From IMG/VR virus record IMGVR_UViG_3300010364_000001, positions 1-41,695 of that record: DNA of 41,695 nucleotides; one strand, 5' to 3'. Below the pieces are notes generated by a model. It had not been told where the DNA came from. It saw nothing but the letters and a program-made list of their open reading frames with translations, and searched no databases. Below, one piece after another: positions 6,547-13,647 of this stretch (positions within the stretch are counted from its first letter, which is position 1; each line of letters starts with the position of its first letter). This stretch comes from a virus. The translations under genes were made by a program, and so were the position numbers.

Positions 6547-7282
6547 AATTGTTGCAAACGAGCAGATAAACGACAAAATATTAGTCGAATATCTTGATGT
6601 GATGGGAATCACACCTAAACTCGAAGAAAAAGAAAAATCACAATTTTTGAATATTGCCAAGATATGCAAGCTAAATCCTTTTAAGAGAGAAATATATTGC
6701 ACAGTATATGGAGAAGGGCAATATAAGCAATTTTCTATACTTACTGGCTATGAGGTTTATATCAAAAGAGCGGAACGTAGTGGCCAACTTGATGGCTGGA
6801 GCGCGACAACATCTGGAAGCGTAGCCTCAGGAGACTTGAAAGCCATTGTCACTATTTATCGTAAGGATAGGCAACATCCATTTATTTGGGAAGTCCTTTA
6901 TGATGAATGCGTACAAAAAACAAAACAAGGAGTAGTAACCAAATTTTGGGAAAAAGCTAATTTTATGACCAAAAAAGTAGCTATATCCCAAGGATTCAGA
7001 TTATGTTTCAGTGATGAATTGGGAAGTATGCCATACACTTCAGATGAAATGCCGAACCATTCTGAAGAAATCATCGATATTAAATATATCGAAGTGACAG
7101 AACCGAAAGAAGTGAAAATCGTTACGCTAAGCAAAAAACAATTCGAAATTCTCATGAACAGCGATTTAGACACTGTTGAAAGAAATCTTAATGCTATCGA
7201 GCAAGGCTTGCTTAAAGCTACTCAGGAACAACATGAGGGTATTTCGATTAGATATTCAGAACTTAAATCATTAAATAAATAA
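6536..7282 (+). CDS. recT: RecT/Bet-family single-strand annealing recombinase
   Basis: A 248-residue protein of the phage recombination protein Bet/RecT family, which anneals complementary single strands during phage recombination and replication. The core FLNIAKICKLNPFKREIY, the central TGYEVYIKRAERSG with GWSA after it, and FWEKANFMTKKVAISQGFRLCFSDELG are the hallmarks of the family (about 40-165). The C-terminal part is variable. No RecE- or lambda-exonuclease-like gene is near; the SSB at 9165 is its likely partner. Confidence 0.92.
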   Translation: MKNEIVANEQINDKILVEYLDVMGITPKLEEKEKSQFLNIAKICKLNPFKREIYCTVYGEGQYKQFSILTGYEVYIKRAERSGQLDGWSATTSGSVASGDLKAIVTIYRKDRQHPFIWEVLYDECVQKTKQGVVTKFWEKANFMTKKVAISQGFRLCFSDELGSMPYTSDEMPNHSEEIIDIKYIEVTEPKEVKIVTLSKKQFEILMNSDLDTVERNLNAIEQGLLKATQEQHEGISIRYSELKSLNK

Positions 7283-7288
7283 CTCATT

Positions 7289-7468
7289 ATGACAATAGAA
7301 GAATTTAATGAAAAAAGATGGTCTGCAAACACATGGTGTTTATGGAACAATAAAAAATATGAAATCGTATCGGTTGATTTTGAACAAGGATTGATTGGTA
7401 TATTGGAAGAAAATATAGAATCAATTTCTTGGAAAAGATGCGAAAATATTGAGTTAATAAATAATTGA
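7289..7468 (+). CDS. Small hypothetical protein
   Basis: A 59-residue protein directly after recT (6-base gap). It is Trp-rich for its size (SANTWCLWNNKK ... ISWKRCENIE) and probably folds as a small beta barrel or sheet. No family recognised. The following gene starts three bases after its stop codon. Confidence 0.6.
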   Translation: MTIEEFNEKRWSANTWCLWNNKKYEIVSVDFEQGLIGILEENIESISWKRCENIELINN

Positions 7469-7470
7469 TT

Positions 7471-7650
7471 ATGATTATAATAATAAATATTTTATTAATA
7501 ATAATTATATTTTTACTTTGGAAAAACACAGTAATGATTTATAAAATAAGTTATTACGAACAAACGCTTAAAAACAATAAGCATTTATTTAGTGATGTAA
7601 GATTTAAGCAAATTGAAAAAATTATGAATACAAAAAATCCTTTTAAATAA
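7471..7650 (+). CDS. Small single-pass membrane protein
   Basis: A 59-residue protein starting at the ATG at 7471. Residues 2-18 are an almost pure Ile/Leu/Phe segment (one transmembrane helix), followed by a short hydrophilic tail with several Lys residues. The membrane segment at the extreme N-terminus suggests an anchored cytoplasmic tail. Function unknown; early position argues against a lysis role. Confidence 0.6.
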   Translation: MIIIINILLIIIIFLLWKNTVMIYKISYYEQTLKNNKHLFSDVRFKQIEKIMNTKNPFK

Positions 7651-7656
7651 ATAATC

Positions 7657-8112
7657 ATGGGAAATTCAGCAAGGATGTTTTTACAAATGCGCGCAAATGA
7701 AATGGCTGATCTTTATCCGTCATCATTTTCAAAAAAGGACGCCAAAGAAACAGGTAGAAAATTAGTCGAAGATTTATTGGAATCTGGAGAGGTGGATAAA
7801 ATGCGCTTCGGAGCCAATCTTATAAGGCTCAATGAAGTTATAAGCTCGGCAGTAGAGGCTTTCAGGGAATCAATAATAGATATAGATAAGCAAAGCTGCA
7901 TGGGAATGGAATTTGTGCCTACAAATGGAAGATTAATGATTCAATATCAAGAAGATCATTTGTGGTCAGAACTAAATGAAAAAATAAAAGATAGAACAGA
8001 ACTTTTAAAATTGGCTGAAAAATCCAAGGATGCAATTTATGATTCTGAAGGAATAGAAGTGCCTAAATGTTCAGTAAATTATTCAAAATCAAGTGTTATT
8101 ATCAAGTTTTAA
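7657..8112 (+). CDS. Hypothetical early protein
   Basis: A 151-residue mostly helical protein starting MGNSARMFLQMRANEMADLYP. It is of mixed charge with a short C-terminal strand (SSVIIKF). It lies six bases after the membrane peptide gene. I know of similar unnamed proteins in Flavobacteriaceae phages but no function. Its stop codon lies four bases before the -7 element that precedes the first pseudoknot RNA. Confidence 0.75.
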   Translation: MGNSARMFLQMRANEMADLYPSSFSKKDAKETGRKLVEDLLESGEVDKMRFGANLIRLNEVISSAVEAFRESIIDIDKQSCMGMEFVPTNGRLMIQYQEDHLWSELNEKIKDRTELLKLAEKSKDAIYDSEGIEVPKCSVNYSKSSVIIKF

Positions 8113-8115
8113 TTG

Positions 8116-8123
8116 TAAATTTG
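8116..8123 (+). promoter_or_regulatory. -7 element in front of pseudoknot RNA 1
   Basis: TAAATTTG matches TAnnTTTG. Initiation five to eight bases later would begin the transcript at about 8130, exactly where stem A of the RNA starts. The -33 TTG is not obvious. Confidence 0.55.
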
Positions 8124-8129
8124 CAATTG

Positions 8130-8215
8130 TAGAGTCGTCGCTACAATGTAAAATTTTATATGAATTCCCGCAAATGATAAGAACGACGACTCTTTGATTT
8201 TGCGGGTTTTTTTAT
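8130..8215 (+). ncRNA. Pseudoknot-type RNA element 1 ending in a terminator
   Basis: Stem A AGAGTCGTCG (8131-8140) pairs over 10 bp with CGACGACTCT (8184-8193). Stem B CCCGCAAA (8167-8174) pairs over 8 bp with TTTGCGGG (8199-8206), which is followed by a T-run. The order A-B-A'-B' gives either an H-type pseudoknot or a switch between two hairpins, the second an intrinsic terminator. Loops are 26, 9 and 5 bases. It lies between a -7 element and a GIY-YIG gene whose ATG (8218) is just past the terminator. The same layout recurs at 13208 and 13648. No known RNA family is recognised. Confidence 0.7.
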
Positions 8216-8217
8216 TT

Positions 8218-8661
8218 ATGATAGGTATTTATAAAATAATAAGTCCAACAAATAGAATTTATATTGGACAAAGTGTTAACATTAAAGAAAGATTTGGAAA
8301 TTATAAAAGATTAGATTGTAAATACCAACCTAAATTAAGACATTCTTTTTTAAAATATGGAGTTGAAAATCATTTATTTGAAGTAATGTGTGAATGTGAT
8401 GTTTCAGAATTAAATGAAAAAGAAAGATTTTATCAAGATTTATATTCAGTTTTAGAATCTGGACTTAATTGTATATTAACAAAAACCAATGATAGAAGTG
8501 GTTATTCTTGTGAAGAGACAAAACAAAAAATTGGAAGAGCTCATTTAGGTAAAAAACATAGTGAAGAAAGCATTGCTAAAATGAAAAAAGTTCAATCAAA
8601 TAGATCTCAAGAATGGCTTGAAAATAATAAAAAAGGAAATAAAAACAACAAATTTAAATAA
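8218..8661 (+). CDS. GIY-YIG endonuclease with NUMOD3-like tail
   Basis: A 147-residue homing-type nuclease. I chose the ATG at 8218 because the domain begins there (MIGIYKI) and the longer reading frame would run through the terminator hairpin. The GIY-YIG domain has GIY at 3-5, YIGQS at 16-20, the active-site Arg in IKERF, and Glu in NEKERFYQDLY. The tail has the NUMOD3 signature (SCEETKQKIGRAHLGKKHSEESIAKMKK), a DNA-recognition module of homing endonucleases. It is clearly related to the 110-aa gene at 33406-33738. It breaks the early operon directly after RNA element 1, so it may be inserted there. Confidence 0.87.
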   Translation: MIGIYKIISPTNRIYIGQSVNIKERFGNYKRLDCKYQPKLRHSFLKYGVENHLFEVMCECDVSELNEKERFYQDLYSVLESGLNCILTKTNDRSGYSCEETKQKIGRAHLGKKHSEESIAKMKKVQSNRSQEWLENNKKGNKNNKFK

Positions 8662-8678
8662 CAATTAAAAAAAAACAA

Positions 8679-8906
8679 ATGCTCGAATTTTTAGAAATTA
8701 ATGTTGAAGAATTAATAAAAAAAACATCAAAAGCAACTAGATTATTATTAGCAGAAACGCTAGTAGTAGAAGAAAAAATGGAGATAGATAAAAAAAAACT
8801 TATCGATTATATTAAAGGAAATTTTACCGAATCAGAATTATTATTTATTTCTTATCAATGGATTGCCGAAAAAACAGTAGAGATATTAAAAAATAAAACA
8901 TTTTAA
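8679..8906 (+). CDS. Small helical hypothetical protein
   Basis: A 75-residue protein rich in Lys, Glu, Ile and Leu, almost entirely predicted helix, no membrane span and no recognised family. It lies 17 bases after the GIY-YIG gene and 18 before the next one, spacing typical of this operon. Confidence 0.68.
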   Translation: MLEFLEINVEELIKKTSKATRLLLAETLVVEEKMEIDKKKLIDYIKGNFTESELLFISYQWIAEKTVEILKNKTF

Positions 8907-8924
8907 CAATAATTAAAAGCAAAA

Positions 8925-9155
8925 ATGGAAGAAAACAATCAAGAATTCACAGTATTCAATTTAAAAGGGAAATTGATAGGGATTATCACGGAAGATAGCA
9001 CCGTTAGAGAAGTTAATTTATTATTCAATAATGAAGACTCCAGAGATTTCATTTTTGTAGATGGAAACAATGAAATTATCAAATATAGGTATATATTAGG
9101 ATGTGAAGATATATTTCCAATCACCGTTTTTAAACCAATCAGAACTAAATTATAA
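8925..9155 (+). CDS. Small hypothetical protein
   Basis: A 76-residue acidic protein, probably beta-rich (FTVFNLKGKLIGIIT ... DFIFVDGNNEIIKYRYILG). No family recognised. It lies immediately upstream of the SSB gene and probably shares its transcript. Confidence 0.68.
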   Translation: MEENNQEFTVFNLKGKLIGIITEDSTVREVNLLFNNEDSRDFIFVDGNNEIIKYRYILGCEDIFPITVFKPIRTKL

Positions 9156-9164
9156 TTGAAAAAA

Positions 9165-9548
9165 ATGGAGATAATAGGAAAAATTAAAATGATCGGAGAA
9201 GTTCAACATGTTGGCGATTCATTCAGAAAAAGAGATTTGGTCGTAACCACCGAAGAACAATATCCTCAGCATATCTTGATTGAATTCAATCAGGATAAAT
9301 CAGATTTGCTAAATGGTCTAAATATAGGGCAGGACGTAAAAGTACATTACAATTTGAGAGGTAGAGAATGGGTGAATCCGCAAGGCGAAACAAAATATTT
9401 CAATTCTATTCAAGGATGGAAATTGGAGATCCAGAATTTCGCTCCGGTAACTTCACCCAATTCTAATAACGCGCAAACCGAGACTAATCCACAAAGTTCT
9501 GATTCTATTGCTGCGAATGAAGAAGATAATGGAGATTTACCTTTTTAA
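9165..9548 (+). CDS. DUF3127-type single-stranded DNA-binding protein
   Basis: A 127-residue OB-fold protein from the ATG at 9165; an upstream TTG at 9156 is less likely. The N-terminal 85 residues match the DUF3127 family of Bacteroidota, which stands in for SSB in many of their phages: FRKRDLVVTTEEQYPQHILIEFNQDK, then DVKVHYNLRGREW and FNSIQGWKLE. A Ser/Asn/Pro-rich linker follows and the protein ends in DNGDLPF, like the acidic SSB tip that binds partner proteins. It would coat single strands for RecT annealing and for replication. Confidence 0.88.
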   Translation: MEIIGKIKMIGEVQHVGDSFRKRDLVVTTEEQYPQHILIEFNQDKSDLLNGLNIGQDVKVHYNLRGREWVNPQGETKYFNSIQGWKLEIQNFAPVTSPNSNNAQTETNPQSSDSIAANEEDNGDLPF

Positions 9549-9560
9549 AAAAAAACAAAT

Positions 9561-9887
9561 ATGACAATTAATTCTATTCTCTCCGTTATTATATGTTTTA
9601 TTATTCCATTTCAAATTTTGAGTCTTTTAATTTCGGTAAGAAGCATAATGTTTTCTTATTTTAGAAGTGATATAGCTAATATGTGTTTTTTATATGATAT
9701 TAAAAATAGTCATTCAATAATTATAAACGGAAAAGATTCAGCTTTTGATTTTATTTACCAAAAATTACCTTCTTCTCGAGAAATGATTTATTCATTCAAA
9801 TCCTTAAAATTAGAAAATTGGATTGATGAGAAAGATATTTTGGAACTTAAAAACGGAATTAAAAATCCGCCTCAAAAAAACGTATAG
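9561..9887 (+). CDS. Small membrane-anchored hypothetical protein
   Basis: A 108-residue protein with a long hydrophobic N-terminus (about residues 4-33, enough for one span) and a hydrophilic C-terminal half. No signal-peptidase site is evident. It is the last gene of the left early operon, ending just before a strong terminator. Confidence 0.68.
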   Translation: MTINSILSVIICFIIPFQILSLLISVRSIMFSYFRSDIANMCFLYDIKNSHSIIINGKDSAFDFIYQKLPSSREMIYSFKSLKLENWIDEKDILELKNGIKNPPQKNV

Positions 9888-9911
9888 TCCGAACACGACT
9901 ACTCAAAAAAT

Positions 9912-9955
9912 GTTAAAAGCCTTATAAATCAATAGATTATAAGGCTTAATTTTTT
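9912..9955. terminator. Bidirectional intrinsic terminator
   Basis: AAGCCTTATAA (9917-9927) pairs over 11 bp with TTATAAGGCTT (9937-9947), with an A-run before and a T-run after. It ends both the plus-strand early operon and the minus-strand integrase unit. Confidence 0.92.
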
Positions 9956-10324
9956 TCAGGGTGTAAGAGAGGGGACGAATTTTTTTAAAATAGACTCATT
10001 TCGCTCTTTTTTAATTTTTTGATAATCATTATATTTGTCCAGAGCATAATCAGGCATCATTTCATCAGAAAGCACCATGCTAGTTATTTCCAATTCGCGA
10101 AACGGATCTTCTTCAATAATTCTAAGTACAGATTCCGTTATCAAAATTTTCCATTCTAGTTTTTCATCGATGAAAGAAAATGTTTCAAAATGATATGTAT
10201 GCGCATAATTAGGTTTGAAGTTTGGATCGCCTAAAATTCCGGCTAATACATTTTGCCTCAATTTTTCGTAATGCCATTCTGAAAACATTTTTATATATTC
10301 TTTTTTTGTTATTTCCTGCTCCAT
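9956..10324 (-). CDS. Hypothetical protein downstream of the integrase
   Basis: A 122-residue soluble protein, mixed helix and strand, charged C-terminus (KKERNESILKKF). It follows the integrase gene by 30 bases on the same strand and ends at the terminator, so the two are very likely co-transcribed. A role in excision would fit the position, but it has no recognisable excisionase HTH and is longer than typical excisionases. Confidence 0.72.
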   Translation of the reverse strand: MEQEITKKEYIKMFSEWHYEKLRQNVLAGILGDPNFKPNYAHTYHFETFSFIDEKLEWKILITESVLRIIEEDPFRELEITSMVLSDEMMPDYALDKYNDYQKIKKERNESILKKFVPSLTP

Positions 10325-10354
10325 ATATTTTTTAAATCTCGATTTAATTTTTCA

Positions 10355-11587
10355 TTAATTGAAAAATGGATGTTCCATTAATTTATCGGCATTTTCCTGT
10401 TGACTGATCTTAATGTATTTCATAAATGATCTTTCCGTCTTATGTCCTGTCATTTTCATTATCGAAATAACCGGAACGTCGGCAAGATATAAATTTGTCG
10501 CAAAACTTCTTCGTGCTGTATGTGAAGAAATGAGTTCATATTTAAAATGCGTTGTTTTTTCTATCAGATTATGCTTTTTAATAGTTATCTCGATTAAATC
10601 TTTTATACCGGCTAATTTCGCTATTTTTCTCAAACGCTCGTTCATTGTTTGATTGCTGGATGATTTTGGCAATTTTGAATCGTATTTAACTATTATTTCC
10701 TTTACTATCCGATGCAGTGGAATTATTACTTTGGCACCAGTCTTTAATGTTCGTTTTATCACTGTTGAATTTTCAAGATTTATATTCTCTGGGTTGATAT
10801 GTGTGAAATCTGAAAATCTGAGCCCCGTGTAACATCCAATTAGAAATAAATCGCGCGTTTTATCCAATTTCGGATTTTTCGAAAGATCCAAATCTTTGAT
10901 TTTTTCAACCTCCTTTATATTAAGGTAGATGCTGTCTGAATCTTCAGAAACCGTTTTGAATTTCTTTTTACGAAATTCCAAATTTTCATTGAGTCCCCTT
11001 TCAGTCGCTTCATTCAAAAAGGATTTTATTGTTTTGATATGTTTTCCAATAGTGTTAATGGATAATGATTTTTCATTGGATAAAAATGCCAAATAATCAT
11101 TATAAAATGCTAAATCAATATTTTTAAAATCAATATACTTATGCTTTAAATTATACTGTTTCAGATATTTTAAAACAATTTCATAATCCTTTAAAGTAGA
11201 TTCTCTCCTGTTGTTTTCGCACTCCTTTATATACACTTCACAAAATTCTATAAATGTCTGTTTTTTAGTATTTATAGGAATACCATTTAACAAAGAATCT
11301 AAATGTTTTTTAAGGATTTGATTGTTTATTTCCATACCATCATTATGTAATTTTCTGAATATATTATTTATCGCGTGCTGAATATTATCCAGTTTGGTAT
11401 TGAATTCCTGATGCTCTGAAAACTGTTTGGATTCTTTTGCGCGATGTTCTTTTTGGTTCCAGAATTTAGGATCTATTTTTTCTTTCGTTGAATATTTAAA
11501 CCTATGATAATCGTAATTATAGGTAAGATAAACTAGAGTATCTTTTTTTGATTTCGGTTCCTTTAATATGAATTTTGCTCTTGACAT
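10355..11587 (-). CDS. int: Tyrosine recombinase (phage integrase)
   Basis: A 410-residue integrase that would join phage attP to a chromosomal attB and, with a helper, excise it. The N-terminal arm-binding domain (SRAKFILKEPKSKKDTLVYL, with KFWNQKEHRA) is the form typical of Bacteroidota phages and conjugative elements. A SAM-like core-binding domain covers about 110-205. The catalytic domain has Arg257 (GLR), Lys282 (TLKTG), His356-x-x-Arg359, His382 (GHK) and the nucleophile Tyr391, so it looks intact. No tRNA or obvious core repeat is adjacent, and attP is not located. Confidence 0.95.
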   Translation of the reverse strand: MSRAKFILKEPKSKKDTLVYLTYNYDYHRFKYSTKEKIDPKFWNQKEHRAKESKQFSEHQEFNTKLDNIQHAINNIFRKLHNDGMEINNQILKKHLDSLLNGIPINTKKQTFIEFCEVYIKECENNRRESTLKDYEIVLKYLKQYNLKHKYIDFKNIDLAFYNDYLAFLSNEKSLSINTIGKHIKTIKSFLNEATERGLNENLEFRKKKFKTVSEDSDSIYLNIKEVEKIKDLDLSKNPKLDKTRDLFLIGCYTGLRFSDFTHINPENINLENSTVIKRTLKTGAKVIIPLHRIVKEIIVKYDSKLPKSSSNQTMNERLRKIAKLAGIKDLIEITIKKHNLIEKTTHFKYELISSHTARRSFATNLYLADVPVISIMKMTGHKTERSFMKYIKISQQENADKLMEHPFFN

Positions 11588-11724
11588 TTTTATAAATTTA
11601 TTTGGCTAACTTTTTAGCATGAATTTTTAAATTATATTCCTTGTATTATCTATATTTATATACTTTTCCATATTTTTAATATTTTTGGTGTTTTTAATAT
11701 TTTTAATATTCTTTAACAATTCTG

Positions 11725-11732
11725 CAAATATA
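11725..11732 (-). promoter_or_regulatory. -7 element upstream of the integrase
   Basis: On the minus strand TATATTTG matches TAnnTTTG exactly. It would give a leader of about 130 bases before the integrase ATG, unusually long here, which could leave room for control of integrase translation. Confidence 0.45.
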
Positions 11733-11786
11733 TCATTTATTAAAAATATAGACTAAATTTTACCTTTAATCAATACCATAAATTTA

Positions 11787-11794
11787 TATATTCG
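11787..11794 (+). promoter_or_regulatory. -7 element of the replication operon
   Basis: TATATTCG, one mismatch from TAnnTTTG, 33 bases before the ATG at 11827. Confidence 0.45.
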
Positions 11795-11826
11795 CATTCA
11801 AAAATAAAAAGTTAAAAAAATAAGAA

Positions 11827-12150
11827 ATGTATTATATATTAAAAAATAAAGAGGTAATAAAAGTTGATTCAGTTTTAGAATGGGCAAAAAACTTTGAGAA
11901 TATTGAAAACTTTGAGAAAAATAAAATTGTTGCCAGAACTGAAATTGGAAAAATAGCAATTTCCACAATATTTTTATGGATTGATCATAATTTTATTCAA
12001 GATGGAAAACCTTTATTATTTGAAACGATGGTTTTTGGAGGTCCTTCTGAATACCAAGCTAGATATTCTACTTATGAGGAAGCTGAAGCAGGGCATAAAG
12101 AAGTTTGTGAAGTTTTTGAAAAGAGAATAGAACGTTTAAAAAATAAATAA
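11827..12150 (+). CDS. Conserved phage protein of unknown function, paralogue A
   Basis: A 107-residue protein of a type common in phage genomes: VARTEIGKIAISTIFLWIDHNF, KPLLFETMVFGG and YSTYEEAEAGHKEVC (about 36-100) are its conserved blocks. The function of the family is not known to me. It is the first gene of the right-hand plus-strand operon. The next gene, one base away, is a diverged copy with the same blocks. Confidence 0.8.
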   Translation: MYYILKNKEVIKVDSVLEWAKNFENIENFEKNKIVARTEIGKIAISTIFLWIDHNFIQDGKPLLFETMVFGGPSEYQARYSTYEEAEAGHKEVCEVFEKRIERLKNK

Positions 12151-12151
12151 A

Positions 12152-12451
12152 ATGGATTATTACATTTTGGAAGATAAAATACCAAAAAAGATAGAATTTA
12201 AAGATTTATGGAAGTATAAAAATAAAGCATGCCAAATTATTTGGCAAACTGAAATAAAAAAAATTCTTATCACTACTCTTTTTTTTGGTTGGGCCGATAA
12301 TTTAAATGATGAAAAACCAATATTATTTAAAACTTGGATTTCCGGTATAAATAGTGATTATCAACGTGAATATTCAATTTACGAAGAAGCGGAAATTGGT
12401 CACCAGAGAGTATGTGAAATGATTAAAAATAAAAAAAATAATGAGTCTTAA
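12152..12451 (+). CDS. Conserved phage protein of unknown function, paralogue B
   Basis: A 99-residue tandem paralogue of the previous gene. Shared blocks: YYIL at the start, TEIKKILITTLF, KPILFKTWISG, and YSIYEEAEIGHQRVCE near the end. It has lost the His-Asn of paralogue A's DHNF and overlaps the next gene by 11 bases. The pair shows duplication followed by divergence inside the operon. Confidence 0.78.
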   Translation: MDYYILEDKIPKKIEFKDLWKYKNKACQIIWQTEIKKILITTLFFGWADNLNDEKPILFKTWISGINSDYQREYSIYEEAEIGHQRVCEMIKNKKNNES

Positions 12452-12680
12452 AATAGAAACAATCACGGCATTTGTTGCTACCGATAAAGAAGGAAATGAA
12501 GGAATTATGGGATTTAAAAGCACCGATGCATGGATGCCTATGGTGTGTGCCGATGAAGAAAGAATAAAATCAATTCTTCCTATGGCTATTAAGATTTCAG
12601 AAATGTCAGGGCAACCTTTCCGAGTAATAAAGTTTACAAATAGAAAAGATATTACAGAACAATTAAATATTGAATCATAA
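12441..12680 (+). CDS. Small hypothetical protein
   Basis: A 79-residue protein (ITAFVATDKEGNEGIMGFK, then ERIKSILPMAIKISEMSGQPFRVIKF), probably an alpha/beta sandwich, seen as unnamed short proteins in other phages. Its start overlaps paralogue B and its stop overlaps the next gene by one base, so translation is coupled on both sides. Confidence 0.75.
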   Translation: MSLKIETITAFVATDKEGNEGIMGFKSTDAWMPMVCADEERIKSILPMAIKISEMSGQPFRVIKFTNRKDITEQLNIES

Positions 12681-13132
12681 TGAATCCAAACGAAAGCACA
12701 TTCAATAAAATATCAAGAAAATCAGGAAGAAAAATATCTTTCTGCAAATGTCAACAATGCAAAAAACAATGCACCGCCCCTTGTTTGGGAACTCCTGAAG
12801 ATATTGAAAAACTCATAGATGCAGGCTACAAAGACAAGATTTTAGAAACAACCTGGCTTGCAGGGATGATGATGGGAGCTGTTGACCATCCAATAGAAAT
12901 GTATCAAGCGGAACATAGGACAGACACAGGATTTTGTACGTTTTTTAAAGACGGTCTTTGTCAGCTCCATGATTTAGGATTGAAACCTACGGAGGGAAAA
13001 CTATCTCATCATTCTTTGAAAGCTGAAAACTGGACTGCTTCTAAATCAGTATCAATTTTAGTTGCAAAAGAATGGGAGAACCCTAAGAACAAAGAAATTA
13101 TTAATAGAATTATTGAAAAATTACCTAGATAA
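12680..13132 (+). CDS. YkgJ-like Cys-cluster (zinc/iron-chelating) protein
   Basis: A 150-residue protein with a cysteine cluster at 22, 24, 27, 31 and 35 (FCKCQQCKKQCTAPC) and a second group at 86 and 94 (FCTFFKDGLCQLH). The segment CLGTPEDIEKLIDAGY after the first group is characteristic of YkgJ-type proteins, which bind a metal or an Fe-S cluster. The biochemical role in phages is not established. It closes a block of four overlapping genes just before RNA element 2. Confidence 0.78.
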   Translation: MNPNESTFNKISRKSGRKISFCKCQQCKKQCTAPCLGTPEDIEKLIDAGYKDKILETTWLAGMMMGAVDHPIEMYQAEHRTDTGFCTFFKDGLCQLHDLGLKPTEGKLSHHSLKAENWTASKSVSILVAKEWENPKNKEIINRIIEKLPR

Positions 13133-13194
13133 AATAAAAGTTGAAGAAATTTAAATTTTAACATTTATTTTTTATGGATATTTAAAAAAGATTA

Positions 13195-13202
13195 TATATT
13201 TG
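13195..13202 (+). promoter_or_regulatory. -7 element of pseudoknot RNA 2
   Basis: TATATTTG, an exact match to TAnnTTTG, followed by the start of RNA element 2 within about 12 bases. Confidence 0.6.
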
Positions 13203-13207
13203 CACCG

Positions 13208-13310
13208 CAACGAAGTGAGATTCGTTTTTGAAATAAACATATCAGAAAAATATAATATAATCCCATTCGGGGCGGTGTATCTCACTTTAGCCAAACCGAT
13301 TGGGATTTGT
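13208..13310 (+). ncRNA. Pseudoknot-type RNA element 2
   Basis: Stem A AAGTGAGAT (13213-13221) pairs with ATCTCACTT (13279-13287). Stem B AATCCCATTCGG (13259-13270) pairs with CCGATTGGGATT (13296-13307) with a single T-T mismatch. The order is again A-B-A'-B', with loops of about 37, 8 and 8 bases. No T-run follows stem B closely, so unlike element 1 it is not an obvious terminator. A -7 element lies just upstream and the 82-aa gene starts 30 bases downstream. It shares stem A and flanking words with element 3. Confidence 0.7.
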
Positions 13311-13339
13311 CTTATATAATAGTTTTTTAAACAATCAAC

Positions 13340-13588
13340 ATGGAAGATCAACAAACAAAAAAAATATTTGATCCAGAAGAAATAGATGCAGAAGTTTTAG
13401 CAAAAGTAAAATCATTACCTAGAATTGATTTTGATGCGTTTACTGCACTTCATATTAGTGGTCAGGTTAAAAGATTGAAAAAATTAAAAAAACGTAGGAC
13501 AATTTTTTTTGATGAAGAAACTGGTTATTTTCTTTACTTAAACCCATTATATAAACAACTTCATAAATGTGGAGAATTCATAGAATAA
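13340..13588 (+). CDS. Small hypothetical protein between RNA elements 2 and 3
   Basis: An 82-residue protein with an acidic N-terminus (FDPEEIDAEVLAKVKSLPRIDF) and a very basic middle (KRLKKLKKRR, about 44-53), which could touch nucleic acid. No family recognised. It is the only gene between two related structured RNAs, so a link between protein and RNA deserves a look; nothing shows it directly. Confidence 0.68.
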   Translation: MEDQQTKKIFDPEEIDAEVLAKVKSLPRIDFDAFTALHISGQVKRLKKLKKRRTIFFDEETGYFLYLNPLYKQLHKCGEFIE

Positions 13589-13633
13589 ATATTAATATTA
13601 AGATTTATTCATAATTAATTATAAAATATTATT

Positions 13634-13641
13634 TAAATTTA
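13634..13641 (+). promoter_or_regulatory. -7-like element of pseudoknot RNA 3
   Basis: TAAATTTA, one mismatch from TAnnTTTG, at the same distance from stem A as the elements before RNAs 1 and 2. Confidence 0.4.
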
Positions 13642-13647
13642 TTATCC

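Larger units (their letters stand above)
11588..11826. promoter_or_regulatory. Divergent AT-rich control region between integrase and replication genes
   Basis: 239 bases without a gene. It holds a minus-strand TATATTTG (11732-11725) that could serve the integrase and a plus-strand TATATTCG (11787-11794) for the gene at 11827. Near 11668-11712 there are three or four tandem copies of the word TTTTTAATATT, similar to words beside the partition genes. A binding site for the RHH protein or integrase is possible but unproven. Confidence 0.45.

Noticed and set aside
10413-10652. Plus-strand frame opposite the integrase C-terminus
   Set aside because: It lies wholly within an intact catalytic domain and has no independent signals.
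13208-13310. HDV-like self-cleaving ribozyme
   Set aside because: The A-B-A'-B' order is shared, but HDV-type ribozymes have almost no bases between P1 and P2 strands and a P3 hairpin. Here the gap is 23-37 bases and no P3 is seen.
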